A stretch of 64,000 nucleotides of DNA from CAWCHZ01 sp963795555 (GTDB lineage: Bacteria > Actinomycetota > Thermoleophilia > Solirubrobacterales > Solirubrobacteraceae), in contig CAWCHZ010000002.1 of NCBI GenBank assembly GCA_963795555.1, forward strand, positions 868,001-932,000, given 5' to 3'. A model generated the notes under the pieces. The model saw nothing but the letters and a program-made list of their open reading frames with translations, was not told the origin of the DNA and did not search any database. The first letter of the stretch is position 1. Each line of letters opens with the position of its first letter. Shown piece by piece: positions 47,294-55,215 of this stretch. A program made the position numbers and the translations under genes.

Positions 47294-48796
47294 TCAGTCG
47301 AGCTTGACCATCACGTGCTTGACCTCGCTGTAGTCCTCCAGCGAGTAGATCGACATGTCCTTGCCGTAGCCGGACTGCCTGAAGCCGCCGTGCGGCATCT
47401 CCGACACAAGTGGGATGTGGTCGTTGATCCAGACCGTCCCGAACTGCAGCGCCCGCGCGGCGCTCAGCGCCCGCCCCACATCGCGCGTCCAGACGCTGGC
47501 CGCCAGGCCGTAGTCGACGCCGTTAGCCCAGGCGATCGCCTGCTCGTCTGACTCGAAGCGCTGGACCGTCACCACCGGGCCGAAGATCTCGCGTTGAATC
47601 ATCTCGTCCTGCTGACGCAGGCCGGCGACGACCGCCGGCTCCAGGAACCAGCCCGCGCGCTCGGGCGCGCTGCCGCCGACGACCCGCTCGGCGTGGCCGG
47701 GGGCGCGCGCCAGGAAGCCCTCGACGCGCTCGCGCTGGGCGGCGGAGACCAGCGGGCCGAGCTCGGTCTGCTCGCTGTCGGGATCGCCGAGCCGCAGCGA
47801 GCTGGCGGCCTGCGCGATCCCCTCGATGAAGCCCTCGTAGACGTCCACGGCGGCGAGCACGCGCGTGGCCGCGGTGCAGTCCTGGCCGGCGTTGTAGTAG
47901 CCGGCGACCTTGACCGCCGCGACGACCGCCTCCAGATCGGCGTCGTCGAAGACGATCACCGGCGCCTTGCCACCCAGCTCCAGGTGCACGCGCTTGAGCG
48001 ACGCCGCGGCCGCGCGCGCGATCTCCCTGCCGGTAGCGACGTCGCCGGTCAGCGAGACCATCGCGACCTGCGGGTGGCGGACGAGCGCCGCCCCGGCCGG
48101 CTCGCCATGGCCGTAGATGACGTTCAGCACGCCGGCGGGCAGGTGCTCGGCGCAGATCGCCGCAAGCCGCGCCGCGCTCAGGGGCGTCTGCTCGGATGGC
48201 TTGAGCACGACCGTGTTGCCAGCCGCCAGCGCCGGGCCGATCTTCCAGATCGCCATCATCAGCGGGTAGTTCCAGGGCGCCACCTGGCCGACGACCCCCA
48301 CCGGCTCACGGCGGATCATCGAGGTGTAGCCGCGCATGTACTCACCCGCCGCGCGACCCTCCAGGCAACGCGCCGCGCCGGCGAAGAAGCGCAGGTTGTC
48401 GACGATGAACGGGATCTCCTCGCGCGCCGCCTCGATCGGCTTGCCGACGTTGCGCGACTCCAGCCGCGCGAGCTCCTCGCCCCGTTCCTCGATCGCGTCG
48501 GCGATCCGCAGCAGCGCCAGCGCGCGCTCGCCCGGCGGCGTCTGCGACCAGTCGCCAAACGCCGCGCGCGCCGCGTGCACGGCCGCGTCGACATCCGCCG
48601 GCCCCGACAGCGGCGCGCGCGCGATCTCCCGCTCGCTGGCCGGGTCTAGGATCGGCTCGCTGCCGTGCTCGGCTTCGCTCCGCTCCTCGCCGGCGATGAA
48701 GTTGCGAATTCGCGTGCTGGTGGCCGGCCGGTCGGCGCTCGCGGCGACGCCTGCGGTGCTGACGCTGTTGGGGCTGGTGCTGGCGCTGGTTGCCAT
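47294..48796 (-). CDS. Aldehyde dehydrogenase, gamma-aminobutyraldehyde type
   Basis: 500 aa. Motifs: QVAPWNYPLMMAIWKIGPALAAGN (cofactor), LKPSEQTPLSA, catalytic Glu in HLELGGKAPVIVFDDAD, catalytic Cys in GYYNAGQDCTAATRVL, and REIFGPVVTVQRF. The GQDCTA segment with YYNAG resembles bacterial aminobutyraldehyde dehydrogenases (PatD/YdcW group), giving GABA from 4-aminobutyraldehyde. Residues 1-28 are Ser/Thr/Ala-rich and may be an extra lead. It sits between alanine dehydrogenase and the permease. Confidence 0.9.
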   Translation of the reverse strand: MATSASTSPNSVSTAGVAASADRPATSTRIRNFIAGEERSEAEHGSEPILDPASEREIARAPLSGPADVDAAVHAARAAFGDWSQTPPGERALALLRIADAIEERGEELARLESRNVGKPIEAAREEIPFIVDNLRFFAGAARCLEGRAAGEYMRGYTSMIRREPVGVVGQVAPWNYPLMMAIWKIGPALAAGNTVVLKPSEQTPLSAARLAAICAEHLPAGVLNVIYGHGEPAGAALVRHPQVAMVSLTGDVATGREIARAAAASLKRVHLELGGKAPVIVFDDADLEAVVAAVKVAGYYNAGQDCTAATRVLAAVDVYEGFIEGIAQAASSLRLGDPDSEQTELGPLVSAAQRERVEGFLARAPGHAERVVGGSAPERAGWFLEPAVVAGLRQQDEMIQREIFGPVVTVQRFESDEQAIAWANGVDYGLAASVWTRDVGRALSAARALQFGTVWINDHIPLVSEMPHGGFRQSGYGKDMSIYSLEDYSEVKHVMVKLD

Positions 48797-48966
48797 CGGG
48801 TCGGCTCCTCTGCCTTGGAGTGATCTTTGGGGCGGGCTCTGGTGGTGGTGCGAGTGGCTTTGGGGCTGGTGGGCTGTCGTCCTGAACGAGATCGAAGCTG
48901 GGTGTCGGCTGGTGGTGTGTTGTGTGGGCGCGATTGGTGTCCGGAGGGCTGGTGGTCCGTTGCGCG
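48797..48966 (-). promoter_or_regulatory. C-rich, G-poor leader between ald and the aldehyde dehydrogenase (possible rut region)
   Basis: 170 bases without a gene. The plus strand is G/T-rich with runs such as GGTGGTGGTGCGAG, so the transcript (minus) is C/A-rich and poor in G, with repeated ACCACCAGCC-like segments. Such C>G stretches are the hallmark of Rho loading sites. It could set the ratio of ald to downstream expression. No hairpin of note. Confidence 0.3.
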
Positions 48967-50103
48967 TCAGAGCGCGTGCGGGGTGCCGAGGTCGAGGACC
49001 TCCTCGATCGGGGTGAAGCGCGCGCCGACGCCCTGCGCGACGGCCGGGTGGGTGACATGGCCGGCGGCGACGTTCACCCCCAGGCGCAGGCCCGGATCGC
49101 GCGCGATCGCCGCGCGCACGCCGCGATCGGCGAGCGCGAGCGCGTAGGGCAACGTCGCGTTGGTCAATGCGTAGGTGGAGGTGATCGGCACCGCCCCGGG
49201 CATGTTGGTGACGCAGTAGTGGGTGATCCCGTCGACCTCGTAGGTTGGCTCGGAGTGCGTCGTCGGGCGCGAGGTCTCGAAGCAGCCGCCCTGGTCGATC
49301 GAGACGTCGACGAGCACGGCGTGGGGGCGCATCAACGCCAGCTCATCACGGTGGATCACGTAGGGCGCGCGCGCGCCGTGGACGAGGACCGCGCCGATGA
49401 CCAGATCGGCGCGCGGCAGCAGCTCCTCAATCGCCAACGGCGAGGAGAAGACCGTCGAGGCCCGCCCGGCAAAGGCGACGTCGAGCTCGCGCAGGCGATC
49501 GATCGAGCGGTCGAGCACGAACACGTCGGCCTGCATTCCGATCGCGATCAGCGCGGCGTGGGTGCCGACGACACCGCCACCGATGACCACCACGTTGGCG
49601 GCCGCGACGCCTGGGACCCCGCCGAGCAGGACGCCGCGACCGCCGAACGGCTTGTGCAGCATGTAGGCGCCCGCCTGGGTGGCGACCTTGCCCGCGACCT
49701 CGCTCATCGGCGCCAGCAGCGGCAGCTGCCCGTGCGCGTCCTCGACCGTCTCATAGGCGATGCAGATGGCCCCCGACTCACACAGCGCGGCCGTCAGCTC
49801 CGGCGCCGGTGCGAGGTGCAGGTAGGTGAAGAGGATCTGATCTGGGCGCAGCAGCGCCAGCTCGGCTGACTGGGGCTCCTTCACCTTGAGCACCATGTCG
49901 GCCTGCGCGAAGAGCGCCTCGGCATCCCCCACGATGCGCGCGCCCTGAGCCGCGTAGTCGCCGTCGGCGATCGCGCTGCCCTCCCCCGCGCCCGCCTGCA
50001 CGAGCACCTCGTGGCCGTGCATCGTCAGCTCGCGCGTGCCGGCCGGAGTCAGCGCGACGCGGTACTCGTCGGCCTTGATCTCCGTCGGGACGCCGACCCT
50101 CAT
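48967..50103 (-). CDS. ald: Alanine dehydrogenase
   Basis: L-alanine + NAD + water to pyruvate, NH4+ and NADH. 378 aa, standard size. GVPTEIKADEYRVALTPAG (substrate Arg and N-terminal motif), LKVKEPQSAE (catalytic Lys), YLHLAPAPELT (catalytic His), VVVIGGGVVGTHAALIAIGM (NAD), SIDQGGCFETSRPTTHSEPTY, NMPGAVPITSTYALTNATLPY. It ties to the neighbouring transaminase, recycling alanine to pyruvate. The ATG at 50101-50103 overlaps the stop of a duplication-derived micro-ORF (ATGA). Confidence 0.96.
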   Translation of the reverse strand: MRVGVPTEIKADEYRVALTPAGTRELTMHGHEVLVQAGAGEGSAIADGDYAAQGARIVGDAEALFAQADMVLKVKEPQSAELALLRPDQILFTYLHLAPAPELTAALCESGAICIAYETVEDAHGQLPLLAPMSEVAGKVATQAGAYMLHKPFGGRGVLLGGVPGVAAANVVVIGGGVVGTHAALIAIGMQADVFVLDRSIDRLRELDVAFAGRASTVFSSPLAIEELLPRADLVIGAVLVHGARAPYVIHRDELALMRPHAVLVDVSIDQGGCFETSRPTTHSEPTYEVDGITHYCVTNMPGAVPITSTYALTNATLPYALALADRGVRAAIARDPGLRLGVNVAAGHVTHPAVAQGVGARFTPIEEVLDLGTPHAL

Positions 50104-50150
50104 GTCAGCAGCTCCCGCGCTCGCAGCGCCAGCCGGATGGCGCCGGTCAT
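50100..50150 (-). other. Bridging micro-ORF (16 codons) between pucR and ald, from a tandem duplication
   Basis: The 34 bases at 50148-50181 (end of pucR and its TGACATG junction) are repeated exactly at 50101-50134, period 47. The result is a frame that starts at an ATG overlapping the pucR stop (50147-50150) and ends at a TGA overlapping the ald ATG (50100-50103). The peptide MTGAIRLALRARELLT ends with the same ten residues as PucR. Confidence 0.6.
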
Positions 50151-50181
50151 GTCAGCAGCTCCCGCGCTCGCAGCGCCAGCC
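50101..50181. repeat. 34-base perfect tandem duplication at the pucR/ald junction
   Basis: CATGTCAGCAGCTCCCGCGC begins both copies (50101 and 50148; 34 of 34 bases identical, period 47). The copies encode the C-terminal ten residues of PucR plus the junction ATG. Confidence 0.95.
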
Positions 50182-51709
50182 AGAGCTCGATGCGATCGGC
50201 GGCGCTTGCCAGATCGCGACCCGTCAGCTCCTCGATGCGGCGCATGCGGTAGCGCAGCGTGTGGCGGTGGCAGTAGAGCGCCCGCGCCGCCTGCTCCCAG
50301 TGGCCGTTGTGGGCGAGGAAGACGTCGACGGTGCGCAGCAGCTCCTCGCCGTACTCCCCGCCGCCGTTCTCCAGCGGCGCCAGCACGCTGTCGCAGTACA
50401 GCCGCAGCGCCGCCTCGTCCTGCATGCCGAGCAGGATCTGCAGCGCGCCCAGGTCGCGGAACGAGGCCACACGTCCGGCGCCGTCGACGCCGCGTAGGGC
50501 GCTTGCGTGCAGCGCGCAGCGCGCCTCCTGGAAGCTGCGCCGCAGCGCGGCCGTCGGCGCGATTCGGCTGACGGCGGCGCGTACGTCCTGCTGCTCGGCG
50601 GCAAGCTCGGCGCGCACGGCGCCGGCGAGCGCGAGCGGATCCAGCGCGGGGCCGCTGGTGGCGTCGACGACCGCACAGAGCAGGCCGTCGTGCGCGGCAA
50701 CCAGGGCCCCGCGCCCTTCCTCCCCAAGTGCTCGCTGCAGTCGCGGCTGGAGGCTGTCAGAGCTCGCGGCGGTGAACAGGAGCATCGTGCAACGCGCCCC
50801 GATTCCGAACGCGCGCAGGCGCACCTCGGCGTCGCGGGCATCAACCGTGCCGTCGATGATCCCGTTCAGGAGCTCGGCGGCAAGCCGGCGCTCGGCGTCC
50901 TGCATCACCCGCCGGCGCATCAGCTCGAGCGCGATGATCGCCGCCGCCTGCTCGAGCACCACGCGCTCGAGCTCGCCCAGCCCGCCGCTGTCGCGCACCG
51001 CGACCAGCCAGGCGCGCGCGCCGCGGCCGTTCTCCCCGCCGACCGCCAAGGCCAGGGCGCGCCCGGCCAGATCGGGATGCTCGGGAGCGAAGTGCCGTGG
51101 CCCACGCTCCCCACCACGCGCGGCGATCTCGTCCCGCAACGCGGCCAGCAGAGCCTCGGGCAGCGCGCGATGGAAGTGACTGACGGCAACGATCTCTCCG
51201 CGCGCGTCGAGCACCAGCACCGCGCCGCCGATCGTCGCCGCAAGCGCGCGTACGATCTCGTCGAGACCGCGCTCCTCAAGCAGCAGCCGCTCCAGCCGCC
51301 GGTGAACGGCCAGGCTGCGTTCGAGGACGTCGTACTGCTCATTGACCAGGCGCGCGAACGCCCGCTCGGTGATCGCGATGAACGGCACCTCGTAGGGCAC
51401 CTCGAAGAGCGGGAAGCCCAGCGCCGTCGCCTCGCGCAGCAGCGCGGGCGGGATGGCGTCGTGGTCGAAGCCGGTGCCGAAGCCGAGCCCCGCGAGGTGG
51501 TGGCGCACGAGCCGCTCGACGAAGGCGCGCTGCTCGGCGGGGCTCGTCAGGCGGATCCCGGTCGTCAGCAGCAGCTCGCCGCCCGAAAGCCATGGCGTCG
51601 GGTCGGCGAGCTCGGTGGAGTGCACCCAGCGAATCGGCACCCGCGCCGCCTCCTGACCCGCCAGCAGCTCGAGTCCCATCGCCTCGACGAGCGCGGCGAC
51701 CGTCAGCAC
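50147..51709 (-). CDS. PucR-family transcriptional regulator
   Basis: 520 aa. The N-terminal PucR ligand domain spans about residues 1-130 (LTVAALVEAMGLELLAG, STELADPTPWLSGGELLLTTG), a GAF/CdaR-like middle section follows, and the C-terminal PucR-type HTH reads LLRTVDVFLAHNGHWEQAARALYCHRHTLRYRMRRIEELTGRDL. PucR proteins commonly activate purine, polyamine or amino acid catabolism. Set within the operon between the transaminase and ald, it probably activates this operon in response to a diamine, GABA or alanine. Start GTG at 51707-51709. Confidence 0.92.
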   Translation of the reverse strand: MLTVAALVEAMGLELLAGQEAARVPIRWVHSTELADPTPWLSGGELLLTTGIRLTSPAEQRAFVERLVRHHLAGLGFGTGFDHDAIPPALLREATALGFPLFEVPYEVPFIAITERAFARLVNEQYDVLERSLAVHRRLERLLLEERGLDEIVRALAATIGGAVLVLDARGEIVAVSHFHRALPEALLAALRDEIAARGGERGPRHFAPEHPDLAGRALALAVGGENGRGARAWLVAVRDSGGLGELERVVLEQAAAIIALELMRRRVMQDAERRLAAELLNGIIDGTVDARDAEVRLRAFGIGARCTMLLFTAASSDSLQPRLQRALGEEGRGALVAAHDGLLCAVVDATSGPALDPLALAGAVRAELAAEQQDVRAAVSRIAPTAALRRSFQEARCALHASALRGVDGAGRVASFRDLGALQILLGMQDEAALRLYCDSVLAPLENGGGEYGEELLRTVDVFLAHNGHWEQAARALYCHRHTLRYRMRRIEELTGRDLASAADRIELWLALRARELLT

Positions 51710-51730
51710 GCCGCCCCCGACCGGTCACGC

Positions 51731-53356
51731 TCAGCGGCTGCCGACAAGCTCCCAGGCATCGCTCAGCACTCCACGCAGGATGCCGCCGATCTCCGCGAAC
51801 TGCTCGGAGTCGGCGATCAACGGCGGCGCCAGCTGGATCACGGGGTCGCCGCGATCGTCAGCCCGGCAGATCAGGCCGCGACGGAAGAGCTCACCGGACA
51901 GGAAGCCGCGCAGCAGCGTCTCGGACTCCTCGTCGCTGAAGGACTCCTTGGTCTCCTGGTCCTTGACGAGCTCGATCGCCTGGAAGTAGCCGGCCCCGCG
52001 GACGTCGCCCACGATCGGCAGGTCGCGCAAAGCCTCCAAGGTGGCGCGCAGCTCCCCCTCCTTGGCACGCACGTGCCCACAGAGATCTTCGCGCTCGAGG
52101 ATGGCGATGTTCGCCAGCGCGACCGCCGCGGCGATCGGGTGCCCGCCGAAGGTGAAGCCGTGGCTGAACATCGCGGTGCCGTGCTGGAAGGGCTCCGCGA
52201 CGCGATCCGAGACGATCAGCGCGCCCATCGGGGCGTAGGCCGAGGTCAGCCCCTTGGCGGTCGTGATCATGTCGGGCAGGTAGTCGTAGCGCTCGCAGCC
52301 GAACCAATGGCCGATGCGTCCCCACGAGCAGATCACCTCGTCGGAGATCAGCAGCACGCCGTGGCGGTCGCAGATCTCGCGCACGCGCTGGAAGTAGCCC
52401 TCCGGCGGCGTGAAGCAGCCGCCGGCATTCTGGACCGGCTCGAGGATCACCGCGGCCACCGTCTCGGGGCCCTCGAAGATGATGCGCTCCTCGATCGCCT
52501 CGGCGACCCAGAGCGGGTCACGATCAGCCGGCCAGCGATAGGCGTTGGTGTTCGGTACATGGCAGCCGCCGGGCGTGAGCGGCTCGAAGTCGGTGCGCAG
52601 GCTCGTGATCCCCGTTGCCGCGAGCGCGCCGAGCGAGGTTCCGTGGTAGGCGACCTCGCGCGCAATCACCTTGTGGCGCTGGCCCCCGCCGCGGATGCGG
52701 TGATAGGCGCGCGCCAGCTTGAGCGCCGACTCGACCGCCTCCGAGCCGCCCGAGGTGAAGAAGACCCGGTTGAGATCGCCCGGGGCCAGCGACGCGATCC
52801 GCGCCGCCAGCTCGATCGCCCTGGGGTGGGCGTAGCTCCAGGTCGTGAAGAAGCCCAGCTCGCGCGCCTGCCGCGCGGCCGCCTCGCCGAGCTCGGCGCG
52901 TCCGTGGCCGACGTTGACGCAGAACAGCGCCGACAGGCCATCGAGGTAGCGCCGGCCGTGTACGTCGTACACGTAGCAGCCATCCCCGCGGACGATCACC
53001 GGCGCCTCATGCTCGCCGTAGGCGCCCATGCGGGTGAAGTGCATCCACAAATGGCGGCGGGCCAGGCGCTGCAGGCGCTCGGCCTCACCCGCTGGCCAGG
53101 CCGCGGCCGCCCGCCCCTCAGCCCCAAAAGCCTCGGGCTCGGGTGCCGAGGTCTCCGCCTCGGGTGCCGCGGTCTCCGCCTCGGGTGCGGCAGGCTCGGG
53201 TGAGACCGCGGCCGCCCGCCCCTCCGCCACAAGGGCCTCGGGCTCGGGTGCCGCGGTCTCCCTGGGGACAGCCGCGGGAGGATCGGGTGCCGCGACTGGG
53301 GCCTCATCGGCGTTGGGCGCGCTGGGCGCCGTAGTCGGGTCGAGCTGCGTCGCCAT
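51731..53356 (-). CDS. Class III aminotransferase, putrescine/beta-alanine:pyruvate type
   Basis: 541 aa from ATG 53354-53356 (GGAGGGAC upstream). PLP fold-type I: FFTSGGSEAVESALKLARAYH, VAYHGTSLGALAATG, VILEPVQNAGGCFTPP, ISDEVICSWGRIGHWFGCE (Asp for PLP) and TTAKGLTSAYAPMGALIVSD (Schiff-base Lys). Best fits the omega-amino acid:pyruvate group that handles putrescine, cadaverine or beta-alanine. Residues 5-90 are an Ala/Pro/Glu-rich extension with repeats (PEAETAAPEAETSAPEPEA; VAEGRAAA and GAEGRAAA) not found in the core family. First gene of the operon; divergent from the decarboxylase. Confidence 0.88.
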   Translation of the reverse strand: MATQLDPTTAPSAPNADEAPVAAPDPPAAVPRETAAPEPEALVAEGRAAAVSPEPAAPEAETAAPEAETSAPEPEAFGAEGRAAAAWPAGEAERLQRLARRHLWMHFTRMGAYGEHEAPVIVRGDGCYVYDVHGRRYLDGLSALFCVNVGHGRAELGEAAARQARELGFFTTWSYAHPRAIELAARIASLAPGDLNRVFFTSGGSEAVESALKLARAYHRIRGGGQRHKVIAREVAYHGTSLGALAATGITSLRTDFEPLTPGGCHVPNTNAYRWPADRDPLWVAEAIEERIIFEGPETVAAVILEPVQNAGGCFTPPEGYFQRVREICDRHGVLLISDEVICSWGRIGHWFGCERYDYLPDMITTAKGLTSAYAPMGALIVSDRVAEPFQHGTAMFSHGFTFGGHPIAAAVALANIAILEREDLCGHVRAKEGELRATLEALRDLPIVGDVRGAGYFQAIELVKDQETKESFSDEESETLLRGFLSGELFRRGLICRADDRGDPVIQLAPPLIADSEQFAEIGGILRGVLSDAWELVGSR

Positions 53357-53414
53357 GTCCCTCCGATCCCTCATCGCCGATGATCGCTGCGCATCTCGTT
53401 AGCCTGGATGGATG

Positions 53415-53442
53415 ACAATATCGGTGCTGATGTACGGTGCAA
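53415..53442 (-). promoter_or_regulatory. Putative sigma-70 type promoter of the aminotransferase operon
   Basis: Minus strand: TTGCAC (53437-53442) and TATTGT (53415-53420) separated by 16 bases, ending 58 bases before the ATG at 53356. It lies in the divergent space with the inverted repeat at 53456-53478 just upstream, a good position for an activator site. Confidence 0.5.
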
Positions 53443-53455
53443 TGGCCGTTCTGGC

Positions 53456-53478
53456 CCAAGAATAGAAGTATTTCTTGG
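53456..53478. promoter_or_regulatory. Inverted repeat upstream of the amine operon (possible PucR site)
   Basis: CCAAGAA-N9-TTCTTGG, perfect 7-base arms, in an AT-rich patch. It stands 14 bases upstream of the proposed -35 of the aminotransferase operon and 95 bases before the decarboxylase, so one regulator could act on both. Confidence 0.5.
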
Positions 53479-53572
53479 AAAAAATGGCGAGCGCTGGCGG
53501 CAAGTCAGGCAGCGACGCCGACGAGCCCGGCGCCGCGGCGCCGGCCACCGTCGGTCCTAGACTCGCTGTGCG

Positions 53573-55045
53573 ATGAGCATCGACCGCGAGCGCCAATCGA
53601 GCGCGCCATATCTAGATGCGTTGCGGGACTATGCCGCTCGCCGCCCGGCCCGCCTGCACGTGCCGGGCCACAAGGGCGGTCCCGCCGCGGCCCCCTCCCT
53701 CGTCGCGGCGATCGGTGCGCAGGCGCTGCGCCTGGACATTCCGGCGCTGACCTATGGCATCGACGTCGGCGTCACGCCAACGCCCTTCCAGCAGGCGCAG
53801 GATCTCGCCGCGCAGGCATGGGGGGCGCGACGCAGCTGGTTCTTGATCAATGGCGCCTCGCAGGGCAACCTCGCGGCGGGCATGGCACTCGCGCAGCTTG
53901 GGTCACGCGCCGTCGTGCAGCGCAATGTGCACTCGAGCGCGATCGACGCGCTGATCCTGTCGGGTCTGCGCCCGACCTTCGCCGCGCCGGAGGTGGATCC
54001 CGAGCTCGGCGTGGCGCACTGCCTTGCCCCGGCGAGCCTCGACCGCGCACTCGCCGAGACGCCGGGCGCGGTCGGCGCCTGGGTCGTATCGCCAACGTAC
54101 TTCGGCGCCGTTGCCGACGTACGCGCGCTCGCGGACGTCGCCCACGATCACCATGTCCCGCTGATCGTCGACGAAGCCTGGGGCGCGCACCTCGCCTTCC
54201 ATCCCGACCTGCCCGAGCACGCGCTTGCGGCCGGAGCGGACCTCGTCATCTCCAGCACGCACAAGATCGTCGGCAGCCTCGGGCAATCGGCGATCCTCCA
54301 TCTCGGCGGCGACCGACTCGACGAGGACATCGTCGATCGCGCCGTCACGCTGGTCGAGTCGACCAGCCCGAGCTCGCTGCTGTGCGGCTCGCTGGATGCC
54401 GCGCGTCGCCACGCCGCGCTCAACGGTTACGCGCTGCTGGCAGACGGCATCGCCGCGCTGGCCGAGATTCGTGCGCAGATCCGCGCGATCCCCGGGCTGG
54501 ACGTGCTCGACGAGCGGCTGGTCGGCCGCCCCGGCGTGTTCGCGTATGACCCGCTGCGCCTGGCGATCGATGTGCGTGGCGTGGCGGTCAGCGGCTATGG
54601 CCTGGCACCCCTGCTGCGCGAGGTCGATGAGATCCATCTCGAGCTCTACGGCGAGCACGTGCTGGTGGCGATATTCGGGCTGGGTGAGCGCGTCGCGCCG
54701 GCCGGACGGCGCCTGGTCAACGCCCTGCGCCTGGCCGTCGAGCGGATCGGCCCCCGCTCCAGCGGCCCACTCGAGAGCTTCGCCGCGCTGCCCCCTTGGG
54801 GGGAGCTTGCGATGACCCCACGCGAGGCCTATCTCGCCCACCAGCGCGTGCTGCCCACCGCGGAGGCGGTCGGGCGAATCGCGGCTGAGTCGTTGGCAAG
54901 CTACCCCCCGGGCGTGCCCAACGTCCTGCCCGGCGAGCGGCTGACCGCCGCAACCCTCGCCTACATCGAGGAGACGCTCGCGCACGGCGGCAGCGTGCGT
55001 GGCGCCAGCGACCGCCTGCTGCGCACGATCCGGGTCGTGGCCTAG
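53573..55045 (+). CDS. Orn/Lys/Arg decarboxylase family PLP enzyme
   Basis: 490 aa, the compact actinobacterial/Bacillus-type group (YaaO/SpeA-like). Motifs: RLHVPGHKGGPAAAP near the N-terminus, FLINGASQGNLAAGMALAQLGSRAVVQRNVHSS, VVSPTYFGAVADV, LIVDEAWGAHLAFHP (Asp), and the Schiff-base lysine in ISSTHKIVGSLGQSA. The C-terminal domain has PPWGELAMTPREAYLA. It decarboxylates a basic amino acid to a polyamine precursor (agmatine, cadaverine or putrescine); which one cannot be told. Its 3' end is part of a repeat array. Divergent from the diamine catabolic operon. Confidence 0.9.
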   Translation: MSIDRERQSSAPYLDALRDYAARRPARLHVPGHKGGPAAAPSLVAAIGAQALRLDIPALTYGIDVGVTPTPFQQAQDLAAQAWGARRSWFLINGASQGNLAAGMALAQLGSRAVVQRNVHSSAIDALILSGLRPTFAAPEVDPELGVAHCLAPASLDRALAETPGAVGAWVVSPTYFGAVADVRALADVAHDHHVPLIVDEAWGAHLAFHPDLPEHALAAGADLVISSTHKIVGSLGQSAILHLGGDRLDEDIVDRAVTLVESTSPSSLLCGSLDAARRHAALNGYALLADGIAALAEIRAQIRAIPGLDVLDERLVGRPGVFAYDPLRLAIDVRGVAVSGYGLAPLLREVDEIHLELYGEHVLVAIFGLGERVAPAGRRLVNALRLAVERIGPRSSGPLESFAALPPWGELAMTPREAYLAHQRVLPTAEAVGRIAAESLASYPPGVPNVLPGERLTAATLAYIEETLAHGGSVRGASDRLLRTIRVVA

Positions 55046-55145
55046 GCGGGGGGAGCGCGATCCGCGTCGTGCCGAGGCGGGGGGAGCGCGATCCGCTTCG
55101 TGGCCTAGGCGGGGGGAGCGCGAATCGGGTCGTTGGCCTGGGGGT
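55034..55145. repeat. About 32-base tandem repeats running from the decarboxylase 3' end
   Basis: Copies start at about 55034, 55066, 55097 and 55129 (the last partial). Each begins with a TCGTGGCCTAGG-like segment that is the gene's last codons and stop, followed by CGGGGGGAGCGCGATCCG. The array fills most of the space before the E1 alpha gene. Confidence 0.85.
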
Positions 55146-55215
55146 CGTGAGACGGGGATATCCTTGACGCGAAGGCCGACGAGGATCGGAGCGGCCGAAG
55201 CGAGGTCACTTTTGG

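Noticed and set aside
50507..53203. An 898-codon open frame on the plus strand opposite pucR and the class III aminotransferase.
   Set aside because: Both minus-strand genes have complete family motifs; the long frame is Arg/Gly/Ala-rich with no domain and is the usual antisense artefact of high GC.
53399..53596. A 65-codon minus-strand frame in the divergent control region.
   Set aside because: It runs across the proposed promoter and the decarboxylase start and has no ribosome-binding site.
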